A DNA stretch of 64,000 nucleotides. Source: Bacteroidaceae bacterium (GTDB lineage: Bacteria > Bacteroidota > Bacteroidia > Bacteroidales > Bacteroidaceae). The stretch lies in assembly GCA_017461605.1 (NCBI GenBank), contig JAFTXN010000002.1:372001-436000 (forward strand). Direction: 5' to 3'. Within the stretch, counting starts at the first letter, position 1; the number at the start of each line of letters is the position of its first letter. The notes beneath the pieces are model-generated. The model did not search any database, was not told where the DNA came from, and was given only the letters and a program-made list of their open reading frames with translations. Position numbers and translations under genes: made by a program. This document shows, one piece after another, positions 34,499 through 42,643 of the stretch.

Positions 34499-34530
34499 GT
34501 TTCGGTATCCGAAACTTACGTGTATATTTG
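34499..34530 (+). promoter_or_regulatory. frr promoter with overlapping palindrome
   Basis: TATATTTG at 34523-34530 fits TAnnTTTG. A perfect palindrome GTTTCGG-TAT-CCGAAAC (34499-34515) covers the position of the -33 element, so a bound protein there could block the promoter. The leader to the frr ATG is about 80 nt. Confidence 0.5.
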
Positions 34531-34615
34531 CAAACATGAATAAAAGGCTTCGTTAGCAGCCTGCGTTCAATCAACGAACAGATTATACATTAACTTAAAA
34601 CGGAATAACATCCTT

Positions 34616-35176
34616 ATGATCGACGTAAAAGAATGCCTCGCTGCGTGTGAGGAAAAAATGGAACTCAGTGTGATGCACCTCGACGAAACTCTGTCGCACA
34701 TCCGTGCCGGCAAGGCCAATGTACACATCCTCGACGACATTCGCGTAAACTCTTACGGTTCTATGGTGCCCCTCAACAATGTGGCAGCCATCACGACCCC
34801 TGATGCGCGTACCATTGCCATCAAGCCGTGGGACAAGTCCATGTTCCGCCCCATCGAGAAAGCCATCATCGACTCGGAGGTGGGTATCATGCCTGAGAAC
34901 AATGGTGAAGTGATTCGCCTCGGCATTCCGCCCCTCACTGAGGAGCGTCGTCGCGCGCTGACCAAGCAGTGCAGCAAGGAAGCCGAAGAAAGCAAGGTTG
35001 CCATTCGCAATGCTCGCCGTGACGGTATCGACCGCCTGAAGAAGGCCATCAAGGACGGACTCTCCGAGGATGTCGAGAAGGATGCTGAGGCCGATCTTCA
35101 GAAGATTCACGACAAGATGGTGAAGCGCATCGACGAACTGCTCGCAGCGAAGAGCAAGGAAATTATGACCGTATAA
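34616..35176 (+). CDS. frr: Ribosome recycling factor
   Basis: The 186-residue protein has the standard RRF sequence: HIRAGKANVHILDDIRVNSY, a central VPLNNVAAITTPDARTIAI, and a C-terminal helix with SEEAEESKVAIRNARRDG-type sequence (KEAEESKVAIRNARRDGIDR). With EF-G it splits the 70S ribosome after termination. It forms a run with rsgA (18 bp) and nfeD (47 bp). Confidence 0.98.
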   Translation: MIDVKECLAACEEKMELSVMHLDETLSHIRAGKANVHILDDIRVNSYGSMVPLNNVAAITTPDARTIAIKPWDKSMFRPIEKAIIDSEVGIMPENNGEVIRLGIPPLTEERRRALTKQCSKEAEESKVAIRNARRDGIDRLKKAIKDGLSEDVEKDAEADLQKIHDKMVKRIDELLAAKSKEIMTV

Positions 35177-35194
35177 GGAGAATCTGCAAGCACA

Positions 35195-36127
35195 ATGCAC
35201 GGACGCGTCATCAGAAATACCGGTAGCTGGTATGAGGTGCGCACCGACGACGGGCGTACGGTTCGTTGTAAGGTGAAAGGCAACTTCCGTTTGCGCGGCA
35301 TACGTAGCACCAACCCCGTTGCTGTGGGCGATGGAGTCACGTTGCGCGAAGGCGAGACGGGCGATGCCTTTATCACCGAGATTGACGAGCGACGCAACTA
35401 CATCATTCGCAAAGCCTCCAATCTGTCGAAGCAGAGCCACATCCTGGCGGCCAATCTCGACTTGGCCGTGTTGATGGTCACGGTGGCGAAGCCGGAAACG
35501 AGTACCACATTTATCGACCGCTTCTTGGCCTCTGCCGAAGCCTACCGCGTTCCTGTGATTTTGGCTTTCAACAAAACCGACATCCTCACACCCGAGGAGC
35601 AGGAGCAGGCTCGCTATCTGCGGTGGCTCTACGGCGATATCGGATACGAAACCTTTGCTCTCTCCGCCCTCCATGGCGAGGGAGTGGAGGCACTTCGTGA
35701 GGCTCTCCGTGGAAAAACCACCCTGCTGGCCGGACATTCCGGGGTGGGGAAGTCGACCCTGCTCAACACGCTCATTCCTACGGCACAGGTGCGCACGGCT
35801 GCTATTTCCGAAGCCCACGGCACAGGGATGCATACCACCACTTTCAGCGAACTCTTTGAGTTGCCCGATGGTGGTTCGTTGATAGACATTCCGGGTATTA
35901 AGGGGTTTGGCACGTTCGATATGGAACGCGAAGAAGTGGCGCACTACTTTCGTGAGATATTTGCGACATCGGAGGCTTGCCGTTTCAACAATTGCACCCA
36001 TACGCACGAACCCGGATGTGCTGTGCTCGAAGCTATTGAGCAACATCGCATAGCCCCGTCGCGTTATGCCTCCTACCTGTCGATGCTCGACGATAAGGAG
36101 GAGGGGAAATATCGTGCGGCATTCTGA
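35195..36127 (+). CDS. rsgA: Small ribosomal subunit biogenesis GTPase RsgA
   Basis: The 310-residue protein has the N-terminal OB fold ([20 protein letters not shown]), a circularly permuted GTPase domain with G4 FNKTD before G1 [12 protein letters not shown] and G3 DIPGIKGFG, and a C-terminal zinc motif [14 protein letters not shown]. It acts in 30S maturation. Its position after frr gives a small translation-related operon. Confidence 0.97.
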   Translation: MHGRVIRNTGSWYEVRTDDGRTVRCKVKGNFRLRGIRSTNPVAVGDGVTLREGETGDAFITEIDERRNYIIRKASNLSKQSHILAANLDLAVLMVTVAKPETSTTFIDRFLASAEAYRVPVILAFNKTDILTPEEQEQARYLRWLYGDIGYETFALSALHGEGVEALREALRGKTTLLAGHSGVGKSTLLNTLIPTAQVRTAAISEAHGTGMHTTTFSELFELPDGGSLIDIPGIKGFGTFDMEREEVAHYFREIFATSEACRFNNCTHTHEPGCAVLEAIEQHRIAPSRYASYLSMLDDKEEGKYRAAF

Positions 36128-36174
36128 CGATTTACCATTATATCCGTATTTTTCATTAAAAAACTTTTATCACC

Positions 36175-36642
36175 ATGTCTGCAACTCTTATCATTGTTCT
36201 CTTAGTGGCAGCTGCACTGATACTCTTTGCTGTCGAAGCCTTTGTAACTCCCGGTTTCGGCGTGTCGGGTATAGTGGCTACGGCTTGTGTTGTCGGGGCC
36301 GAAATCATGCTTTATCGTGAATATGGCGGCCTTGCTGCACTCATTGGTGCTGCGGTGGTCATCATCTGTGCGGTACTCTTCTTTTGGTGGTTGAGCCGTT
36401 CGAAGTCGTTGGAGAGCGTATCTCTCAATGCAACAGTCGAGGGAACATTTGCCACTACCGACCAACTGTCGGTGAAGGTGGGCGACGAAGGCCGCGCCTT
36501 GACGCGTCTGGCCCTGATTGGTAATGCCGAAATCGAAGGTAAGATGGTGGAAGTGAAGAGTGCCGGTGACTTCATCGACGAAGGCACCCCCATTGTGGTA
36601 ACATCAGTGAACGAAGCGTTGATTTTGGTAAAGAAGAAATAA
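36175..36642 (+). CDS. NfeD-like membrane protein
   Basis: The 155-residue protein has three hydrophobic segments (residues about 4-25, 29-50 and 55-72) and a soluble C-terminal NfeD OB-type domain (GDEGRALTRLALIGNAEIEG, then GDFIDEGTPIVVTSV). NfeD proteins partner with membrane serine proteases or flotillin-like proteins, but neither is encoded next to it here. It is the last gene of the frr run. Confidence 0.9.
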   Translation: MSATLIIVLLVAAALILFAVEAFVTPGFGVSGIVATACVVGAEIMLYREYGGLAALIGAAVVIICAVLFFWWLSRSKSLESVSLNATVEGTFATTDQLSVKVGDEGRALTRLALIGNAEIEGKMVEVKSAGDFIDEGTPIVVTSVNEALILVKKK

Positions 36643-36686
36643 GTAAACTTCAACCATCTTTTCACAAGAAGGTAATGATATGCATT

Positions 36687-36726
36687 ATGGCAGAAGTGGC
36701 AGTAACGAGCCGCTTCTGCCATATTT
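36687..36726 (+). terminator. Terminator after nfeD
   Basis: ATGGCAGAAG at 36687-36696 pairs with 36713-36722, with extra inner pairs, followed by ATTTG. Confidence 0.7.
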
Positions 36727-36831
36727 GTTGCCATATTGCAAAGATTTGAAAATCATTTTCTTGAGATGAAAAAATGGCAGTAGGGCAAGAAAAACGGGAT
36801 CTGAAAAATTTATGTAGAGAGGAACGTTTAT

Positions 36832-36870
36832 GCAAAAGAAGTTCCGGCTGACGGGGGCATCAACCGGAAC
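36832..36870 (-). terminator. Terminator after porX
   Basis: GTTCCGG(C)TGA at 36841-36851 pairs with 36860-36870; on the minus strand it is followed by TTCTTTTGC. It lies 74 bp after the porX stop. Confidence 0.65.
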
Positions 36871-36944
36871 TTCGGAATAGGAGCGGATAGTTCTCAAATG
36901 GCTGTTTGTGCAAAACGAAAAAGCTTTTGAAAATCTTCAGAAGA

Positions 36945-38492
36945 TTACCGCTTTTTGGGGCGCAGCGTGATGAGGGGCACCACCATCTCTTCCAACGAAA
37001 CACCACCGTGCTGGAACGTATCCTTATAGTATTGCACGTAGTGGTTGTAGTTGTTGGGATAAGCAAAGAAGCGTGCGCCTGTGGCAAAGATGTAAGCGGT
37101 TGACAGATTGGGAGCCGGCAGCATGAAGCGCTTGGGCTCGCGACATTCGAAAACTTCTTTGGTGTTATAGCCGAGATTCTTCCCGAGTTTGTAGCGCAGA
37201 TTGGTGTTCACATTACGATCGCCCACCACCTTGGTCGGTGTGTCCACACGGATACTGCCATGGTCGGTCGTGATAATGATGTCGTGGTCGAGCGAAGCCA
37301 GTGCGCGAAACAAATTCTTGATGGCAGAATGGCGGAACCACGACTGGGTGATGCTGCGATAGGCGGCCTCGTTGGCAGCCAGCTCACGCACCATACGACT
37401 TTCGGTGCGGGCATGCGATAGCATATCGATGAAGTTGATTACAAGCACATTCAGCGACGATTGTTCAAGCGTTGATATCTGCGAAAGCAAGCGCTCTGCC
37501 GCCATGCTGTCGTTCACTTTGTGGTAGGTGAAACTCTCTTTTCGGCGATAGCGCTCCAAGTGTCTGCGGATGAGCATTTCTTCATTGAGATTCTTACCCT
37601 CATCCTCGTCTTCGTCCACCCACAGTTCCGGATACATCTCACGGATTTTCGATGGCATCAGTCCGGCGAAGATAGCATTACGTGCGTATTGCGTGGCTGT
37701 GGGTAGGATGGAGAAGTACAGATCTTCATCATAATCGAAGTCGTCAGCCAGCTCGGCACTGATGGCACGCCATTGGTCATATCGGAAGTTGTCGAGCACC
37801 AACAAGAACACCTTGCGGCCGGCTGACAGACGGGGAAACACCTGTCGCTTGAACACATCAGGACTCATCATAGGCCTATTGTCTGCAGTCAGCCAATGTT
37901 CATAATTCTTGCGAACGAATTTAGCAAAAGCGGCATTAGCCTCTTCCTTTTGCATCTGCAACATCTCACTCATGGCCCCTTCGGTCTCGCTCAGTTCGAG
38001 TTCCCACCGCACGAGCCGCTTGTAGAGTTCCACCCATTCTTCGGCATTCAGGTTTTCAGAAATCTGCATGCCGATGCGTGAGAAGTCCTGTCGATACCCC
38101 GTCTGTGTTACCTCCGCCCGTATCTCGCGTTCGTGAATGTTCTTCTTCAGTACCAGCAGAATCTGGCTGGGGCGTACCGGTTTGATGAGGTAGTCTGCAA
38201 TTTTCGACCCGATGGCTTGGTCCATGATGTCTTCTTCCTCGTTCTTCGTTACCATCACGACCGGCACATGGGGCTGTATCTCCTTGATGCCCGAAAGGGT
38301 TTCCAGTCCGCTAAGTCCCGGCATATTTTCGTCGAGCAATATCAGGTCAAAACGCTGTGTGCGACACAAGTCCAAGGCATCGTTGCCATTGGATGCCGTC
38401 GTAACAGCATAATCTTTTTTCTCAAGAAAGAGAATATGCGCTTTGAGCAGGTCGATTTCGTCATCCACCCAGAGAAGTCTTCCGTTGGTCAT
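36945..38492 (-). CDS. porX: PorX: response regulator with PglZ-type phosphodiesterase domain
   Basis: The 515-residue protein has a CheY-like receiver domain (residues 1-125; acidic pocket VDDE, phospho-acceptor D54 in LILLDENMPG, conserved K104 in YLIKPVRP). A helical linker follows, then an alkaline phosphatase-fold PglZ domain with FLLVLDNFRYDQWRA and TDHGSIRVDTPTKVVGDRN. This architecture is that of PorX, which with the histidine kinase PorY controls the type IX secretion system in Porphyromonas and relatives. The ATG at 38492 gives MTNGRLLWVDDE; the frame upstream is not conserved. Its presence fits the T9SS cargo genes in the window. Confidence 0.93.
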   Translation of the reverse strand: MTNGRLLWVDDEIDLLKAHILFLEKKDYAVTTASNGNDALDLCRTQRFDLILLDENMPGLSGLETLSGIKEIQPHVPVVMVTKNEEEDIMDQAIGSKIADYLIKPVRPSQILLVLKKNIHEREIRAEVTQTGYRQDFSRIGMQISENLNAEEWVELYKRLVRWELELSETEGAMSEMLQMQKEEANAAFAKFVRKNYEHWLTADNRPMMSPDVFKRQVFPRLSAGRKVFLLVLDNFRYDQWRAISAELADDFDYDEDLYFSILPTATQYARNAIFAGLMPSKIREMYPELWVDEDEDEGKNLNEEMLIRRHLERYRRKESFTYHKVNDSMAAERLLSQISTLEQSSLNVLVINFIDMLSHARTESRMVRELAANEAAYRSITQSWFRHSAIKNLFRALASLDHDIIITTDHGSIRVDTPTKVVGDRNVNTNLRYKLGKNLGYNTKEVFECREPKRFMLPAPNLSTAYIFATGARFFAYPNNYNHYVQYYKDTFQHGGVSLEEMVVPLITLRPKKR

Positions 38493-38515
38493 GGTTTTCC
38501 TATTGCTTTGCGGAA

Positions 38516-38523
38516 CAAAAATA
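38516..38523 (-). promoter_or_regulatory. -7 box (TATTTTTG) for porX
   Basis: TATTTTTG on the minus strand lies 24 bp before the ATG at 38492. Confidence 0.55.
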
Positions 38524-39100
38524 AATGTTTTCCCACTGTTATACCAATCTTGAGACATGAAAAGTGTATTTCTCCCGAAATTTCAAACTCGGCATGGCGA
38601 CTTCATTAAATGCATTCTGTAGTACTATATAATGCACAAAGCCATTTCCGGGGACAATTTCGCGGTTAACGATTCTCAGGTCAGATGTAAACGAAAAGCA
38701 GTTAAGAAATTCTACATATGAGTGTAGAAACTGTAGGCAGAGGTGGACAAAGTTTTTTGGGAAAGTAATGCCAAACTTGTGCAGAATAGAATCAAACCAT
38801 CAAAGAACAACAATATGTACCAAACATCTTCTCTTCTACATCGTTTTGTTATGGAGGGAAATAGGTCTCATAAAACGCTCAGAGTGAACGTCATAGTTGG
38901 TGTACTTGAGTTCTAAGTGATGGCATGTACTAAACTATTCCATTTGAATTATGCGTACCTAAGAGCATGCTGAAAAGAACCTGATTTAACAGTCAGGGCG
39001 CGCGAAATAATAAGAATAGGTGGCTTCATTCAGAGCAACATGCAATGAAAACAAGAAGAGTTCTGAATGTGGATGAGTAAACCTATAGTCTCAAATTCAC
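38524..39100. other. Gene-free left margin of the accessory island
   Basis: About 580 bp with no convincing gene. A 33-codon frame (38815-38916, plus strand) begins ATGTACCAAACA but has no ribosome binding site or recognisable product. A small palindrome TTCTACA-TATGAG-TGTAGAA lies near 38718. No integrase, tRNA or clear attachment site is seen. Confidence 0.45.
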
Positions 39101-39144
39101 AACGAAGAATACCCATTGTTAATCAATGGATTGTTCTTCGTTGA
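39101..39144 (-). terminator. Possible hairpin at the end of the PIF1 helicase gene
   Basis: CAACGAAGAA at 39101-39110 can pair with TTCTTCGTTG near 39134-39143, enclosing a smaller CCATTG-TTAAT-CAATGG stem; the helicase stop codon is inside. No long T tract follows. Confidence 0.35.
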
Positions 39145-41176
39145 GTTCTTGTTTCTTGATTCGTAGAATCAGATAACTGATGGATTTCGGTGCTTTAGAA
39201 CGGCATTCCTTCAACAGAACATCAAAGTTTTCTTCTGATAGGTCTGAGTTGAAGGCTTCTATCAGCTCACTTTCTTTTGGAGAATCAAGCATGACATTAT
39301 GACGCTTCATCAACAAACGTAACGCATGTATGCCTTTATCGTACTTTGGTCGTGCCTCCACCAGCTTACGCATGAGGTCGAGGCCGGGATCTCCAATGTG
39401 CATCTCATTGAGCATGGCAATCATGAAAAGGACCTTTGCGTCAGGTGTTGCCATCTCGAACACATTCGCCAACTGACAGTTCGTTTCGTCAGCTTCTGTG
39501 TAGCGTTCAAGCTTTGCCAATGCACGTGACTTGATGTACAGAGCCTCTGCACATTGATGTCCTTCCAACACCTCACCAATGAGAGCCAAAGCCTCCTCAT
39601 ACTTCTGAGCGTAGAGACTCAGCAAGGCTGCAATGAACTTCGGAGCCCAATGGCTTGAACGGTGAAGACTTTCTGGCACATCCTCTATGGCTCCATAAAG
39701 GTGTTCGTCACACACCAATATGTCCAGAAATCGCTTTGCTTGCTGCATCGCCTCCTTGAAGTCGCCATCCTCAGCCTTCTTTGCTACAAGCATTAGGTAC
39801 TGTTTGGCTGCCTCGTCATAGTCGTTCTGCTGAATCGCACCATAAACAGCCTTTCCACTCTCGATCTCGTTTCCGATTTGCTGCTCGTTGTTGTACTCGC
39901 TTGCATAAGTGAGCACTTCTCGGCTGGTATGGGCATACTGAGGGATGACGTTCTTTGAAAGGTATAGACCTTCCAACGTACGCACACGGCTGAGTGCCAC
40001 ATAGAGTTGCCCCGCAGCAAACATGCCTCGGCTCAGGTCGAGCGAGAGTTTGTCGAAGGTCATGCCCTGGCTTTTGTGTACAGTTATCGCCCATGCCAAC
40101 TTCAGAGGGTACTGCGTGAAGGTGCCTGTCAGTTCCTTCTTCATCTTGCGCTCCTCCTTGTTGTAGTCGTAGCTGTACGATTCCCATGAGCAGCAAGGCA
40201 CAACGTAGGTCTCACCATTGTTGAGTGTGACGCTTATTTCGTCCTTGGTGAGCTTGGTCACCTTTCCGAGCGTACCATTTGCCCAACGCTTTTGCAGGTC
40301 GTTGCGAGTGAACATCACCTGAGCACCGACTTTCAGACGAAGCTTCAACTCCACGGGGAAACGCTTCTCCTCAAAGTTGCCGTCCACTGTACCTTCGTAC
40401 ACGAACTCCTCTGCTTCAATCTCTTCCAGTCGCTGAATGTTGATCTCGTCGGCAGTCTTGTTGATGGATGCCAGTGTGATGACCGCACCATCCGCTTCGC
40501 CTGGAGTTTGTACACGACCATTTAGGTGCATGATATCCTCTGGGGTCACCTTGTTCATGCGCACGTTCTCTAGGATGTGAAGGAAGTGCTCATCATCCTG
40601 ACGGTACACCTTCTGAAACTCAATCTTCACGAGTCGCATGCGCTTGATGACATCCGACTTGTAGAAGAAGAAATCGTCCGTGTGGTACAAGTCCTTCAGC
40701 AGGTCTTTCTCCGGTCCTTGTTTCACCACAGGAGGCAACTGGAACATATCGCCAACAAAGATCATCTGCTTGCCTCCGAATGGCATGTTATTCCTGAGAG
40801 CCTTGCGCATGGTGTAGTCGATGGCATCCATCACATCACATCTTACCATCGACACCTCATCGATGATGATGGTGTCTGCATGGAGAAGGGTGAGGATTCT
40901 TGCCTCGTTCATCTTTCCACAGGTTCCAGGAGTGCAAACCTCCATCGGAAGACCGAAGAAAGAGTGGATTGTGTCACCATCGGCAAGGATGGCAGCCACA
41001 CCTGTTGGTGCAAGGGTGATGAACTGCTTCCCTACCAACTTCTGCACGTTGTGGAGGAAGGTTGTCTTACCGGTACCAGCACGTCCTGTGAGGAAGAAGC
41101 TGGAGTTTGTGTTGGCAACAAGCTCGTATGCAAGCTGCTGCTCGTGGTTCTGTGGGTCTATCTGTGTGTTCTGCAT
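39119..41176 (-). CDS. PIF1-family DNA helicase with long C-terminal extension
   Basis: The 685-residue protein has a superfamily 1B helicase core in residues 1-430: Walker A FFLTGRAGTGKTTFLHNV, a PTGVAAILADGDTIHSFFGL motif, Walker B ADTIIIDEVSMV, QMIFVGDMFQLPPVV, and AWAITVHKSQGMTFDKLSLD followed by LYVALSRVRTLEGLYL. The remaining about 250 residues look helical and TPR-like (CAEALYIKSRALAKLERYTE) and may mediate partner binding. PIF1 helicases unwind DNA-RNA hybrids and stalled forks; stand-alone versions are common in Bacteroidales accessory regions. It follows the paralogue at 41180 by 3 bp and is the last gene of the run. Confidence 0.9.
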   Translation of the reverse strand: MQNTQIDPQNHEQQLAYELVANTNSSFFLTGRAGTGKTTFLHNVQKLVGKQFITLAPTGVAAILADGDTIHSFFGLPMEVCTPGTCGKMNEARILTLLHADTIIIDEVSMVRCDVMDAIDYTMRKALRNNMPFGGKQMIFVGDMFQLPPVVKQGPEKDLLKDLYHTDDFFFYKSDVIKRMRLVKIEFQKVYRQDDEHFLHILENVRMNKVTPEDIMHLNGRVQTPGEADGAVITLASINKTADEINIQRLEEIEAEEFVYEGTVDGNFEEKRFPVELKLRLKVGAQVMFTRNDLQKRWANGTLGKVTKLTKDEISVTLNNGETYVVPCCSWESYSYDYNKEERKMKKELTGTFTQYPLKLAWAITVHKSQGMTFDKLSLDLSRGMFAAGQLYVALSRVRTLEGLYLSKNVIPQYAHTSREVLTYASEYNNEQQIGNEIESGKAVYGAIQQNDYDEAAKQYLMLVAKKAEDGDFKEAMQQAKRFLDILVCDEHLYGAIEDVPESLHRSSHWAPKFIAALLSLYAQKYEEALALIGEVLEGHQCAEALYIKSRALAKLERYTEADETNCQLANVFEMATPDAKVLFMIAMLNEMHIGDPGLDLMRKLVEARPKYDKGIHALRLLMKRHNVMLDSPKESELIEAFNSDLSEENFDVLLKECRSKAPKSISYLILRIKKQELNEEQSID

Positions 41177-41179
41177 GTC

Positions 41180-41686
41180 CTACTTCTGTTCGATTTGTGG
41201 GAGGATTTGGGTGAGACGTGCGTTGAAGTCGCTATCAAGGAAGCTCTTGTAGCAACCTTCAACGATACCTTTGGCTTGTGCTTCAAGTTGTTCCTGTGGC
41301 ATAGATGACCGCTGTGCCTTCAGAACCCCCTCGAAGTAGTTGCGTACCATGGTTTCCGTCTCATGACGGATGAACTCTTCGTTGCGGAATGTCTTGTCGT
41401 AGTCGCGCTTCTGTACGAGCTCCAGCCTTTTACCGTTGAAGGCATAGACTTCGATGCCGTCGATGTAGGTCCAGGTGTGGTAGAGCCCCACCTTTTCCAC
41501 TATGACGATGCGGTCGCAGAATCGTACGCCTTTGTAGTATCGGTGTCCGTTGCCACTTTCGTATTCTTCACAGAGGAACATCTTCTGACCTTCGTCCCAC
41601 ACAGGAACGTGAACTCTTGGATTGCCAAACGTTGGAAGAATCTTGTCGAACAAGTCTTTGTTGATTGCTTTTGTAAGTGATGCCAT
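41180..41686 (-). CDS. Unknown protein, paralogue of the upstream neighbour
   Basis: The 168-residue cytoplasmic protein is not recognised. Its middle, GHRYYKGVRFCDRIVIVEKV and YIDGIEVYAFNGKRLELV, aligns with YYKAIRLSDRLAVYYHIG and FLNGITLFAWNGQKANII in the protein from 41743-42186, so the two are diverged paralogues. The pattern is that of a small beta-rich domain followed by a C-terminal helical part (residues about 105-168). It has no signal peptide or membrane segment. The start is ATG at 41686 and the stop lies 3 bp before the PIF1 helicase start, so the products are probably made together and may act with the helicase. Confidence 0.7.
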   Translation of the reverse strand: MASLTKAINKDLFDKILPTFGNPRVHVPVWDEGQKMFLCEEYESGNGHRYYKGVRFCDRIVIVEKVGLYHTWTYIDGIEVYAFNGKRLELVQKRDYDKTFRNEEFIRHETETMVRNYFEGVLKAQRSSMPQEQLEAQAKGIVEGCYKSFLDSDFNARLTQILPQIEQK

Positions 41687-41742
41687 ATTTTGTCTGTTTT
41701 TGGGTTTGTAGCTTTGGCTAATTGTTCTCGTGCATTTTCGGA

Positions 41743-42186
41743 TTATCGAAGCAACCTCTGCTGGGTTTCCTCGATCATGTTTCTGGAGAAGGCGAGCAGC
41801 TGGCTGTCAGCTATGACGCTTCCCATTGCCTTTGCCTGTCCTGCGAGGAAGTCCTTCAGCATGATGATGCTCTCTTCCTTGGCTGTGCGCTCGTTGAAGC
41901 ATCTCCAGTTGCAGCCGCCCCAGAACTTCTGTGCGATGATGTTCGCCTTCTGACCGTTCCATGCGAAGAGCGTGATGCCGTTCAGGAAGGTGTGAGCGTA
42001 GCCTTCACCTATGTGGTAGTACACGGCAAGTCGGTCAGAGAGGCGTATCGCCTTGTAGTAGGTATTGCCAGCTGCGCTGGTGTAACCAAGGGTGAGATAC
42101 ACGTTCTTCTCCGGATTGTAGGTGAGAGAACTGCCCGAGAGGGCTGGGAGTGCCTTTGAGGCAACGAGTGCGAGTGTTGTGCTCAT
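41743..42186 (-). CDS. Unknown protein, first gene of the helicase run
   Basis: The 147-residue protein has the same central beta-type region as its downstream paralogue (YYKAIRLSDRLAVYYHIGEG and FAWNGQKANII), preceded by SSLTYNPEKNVYLTLGYTS and followed by a helical tail (EESIIMLKDFLAGQAKAMGS). No catalytic motif is seen. It is preceded by a TAACTTTG box at 42287-42294 and by the inverted repeat at 42335-42359. It is probably co-transcribed with the next two genes (gaps 56 and 3 bp). The function is unknown. Confidence 0.7.
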   Translation of the reverse strand: MSTTLALVASKALPALSGSSLTYNPEKNVYLTLGYTSAAGNTYYKAIRLSDRLAVYYHIGEGYAHTFLNGITLFAWNGQKANIIAQKFWGGCNWRCFNERTAKEESIIMLKDFLAGQAKAMGSVIADSQLLAFSRNMIEETQQRLLR

Positions 42187-42286
42187 AGTCGTTTGATTTT
42201 GTTTTTCTGTTCAGCGGAATAGGCCGCCACCTCTTTGTGATAAATAATAATGTATATACAAGACCAACTCTCTCGGAATTGTGATG

Positions 42287-42359
42287 CAAAGTTACAGACC
42301 TTTTATCGTCCTTCTTGAGCATTTCCCAAGTGTATTGGTTCCTCTATATTTGGAACCAA
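42287..42359 (-). promoter_or_regulatory. Promoter and operator module 1
   Basis: The -7 box TAACTTTG (minus strand, 42287-42294) lies 100 bp before the ATG at 42186. An 8-bp perfect inverted repeat, TTGGTTCC-N9-GGAACCAA, spans 42335-42359, with exactly 40 nt between the -7 box and the repeat. The -33 position has no clear TTG, which suits an activator-dependent promoter. Confidence 0.65.
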
Positions 42360-42376
42360 CATACAAGAAGTTTACA

Positions 42377-42493
42377 TTATTTTCTTCTAGCGAAGTAGGC
42401 TGTGATTGCAGTACCAATTGCAGAGCAAATTGCAGCAGCCAATATCCAACGGTCTTTTTCAGTCATAGTCTTTTCAGTTCTCATCGTTTTCAT
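42377..42493 (-). CDS. 38-residue single-span membrane peptide
   Basis: The frame from ATG at 42493 to TAA at 42377 encodes MKTMRTEKTMTEKDR followed by a hydrophobic WILAAAICSAIGTAITAYF segment and the basic end ARRK. The layout is a charged N-terminus, one membrane span of about 18 residues and a positively charged tail. A second possible start is the methionine at codon 10. It lies 74 bp downstream of the -7 box of operator module 2, so it is the first reading frame of that transcript. No homologue is known to me; similar short peptides occur in toxin-antitoxin and defence loci. Confidence 0.55.
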   Translation of the reverse strand: MKTMRTEKTMTEKDRWILAAAICSAIGTAITAYFARRK

Positions 42494-42566
42494 TTGTTCC
42501 TTGTTTTCGTATCCCGCCAACGACTTGCAGCGCCAGACTTCGTGGTAGTTTCGATGTCTGACGCTG

Positions 42567-42638
42567 CAAAGGTATGCACTTTTCTATGTGCGATAAAGGT
42601 TTGTAATTAATACATTGGTTCCTTCCTATTTGGAACCA
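42567..42638 (-). promoter_or_regulatory. Promoter and operator module 2
   Basis: TTTA (42594-42597), 19 nt and TACCTTTG (42567-42574) form a promoter on the minus strand. The inverted repeat TTGGTTCC-N9-GGAACCA spans 42615-42638 (one end mismatch), again exactly 40 nt from the -7 box as in module 1. The spacers also share CTAT(AT)TTT-type sequence next to the right arm (TATTTGGAACCA in both). The site lies 6 bp after the WYL gene stop. Confidence 0.7.
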
Positions 42639-42643
42639 TTCCG

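Noticed and set aside
34595-36046. 483-residue minus-strand frame
   Set aside because: It spans frr and rsgA antisense and crosses their gene boundary; both plus-strand genes are certain.
38815-38916. 33-codon plus-strand frame in the left margin of the island
   Set aside because: There is no ribosome binding site, -7 box or recognisable product; too weak to call.
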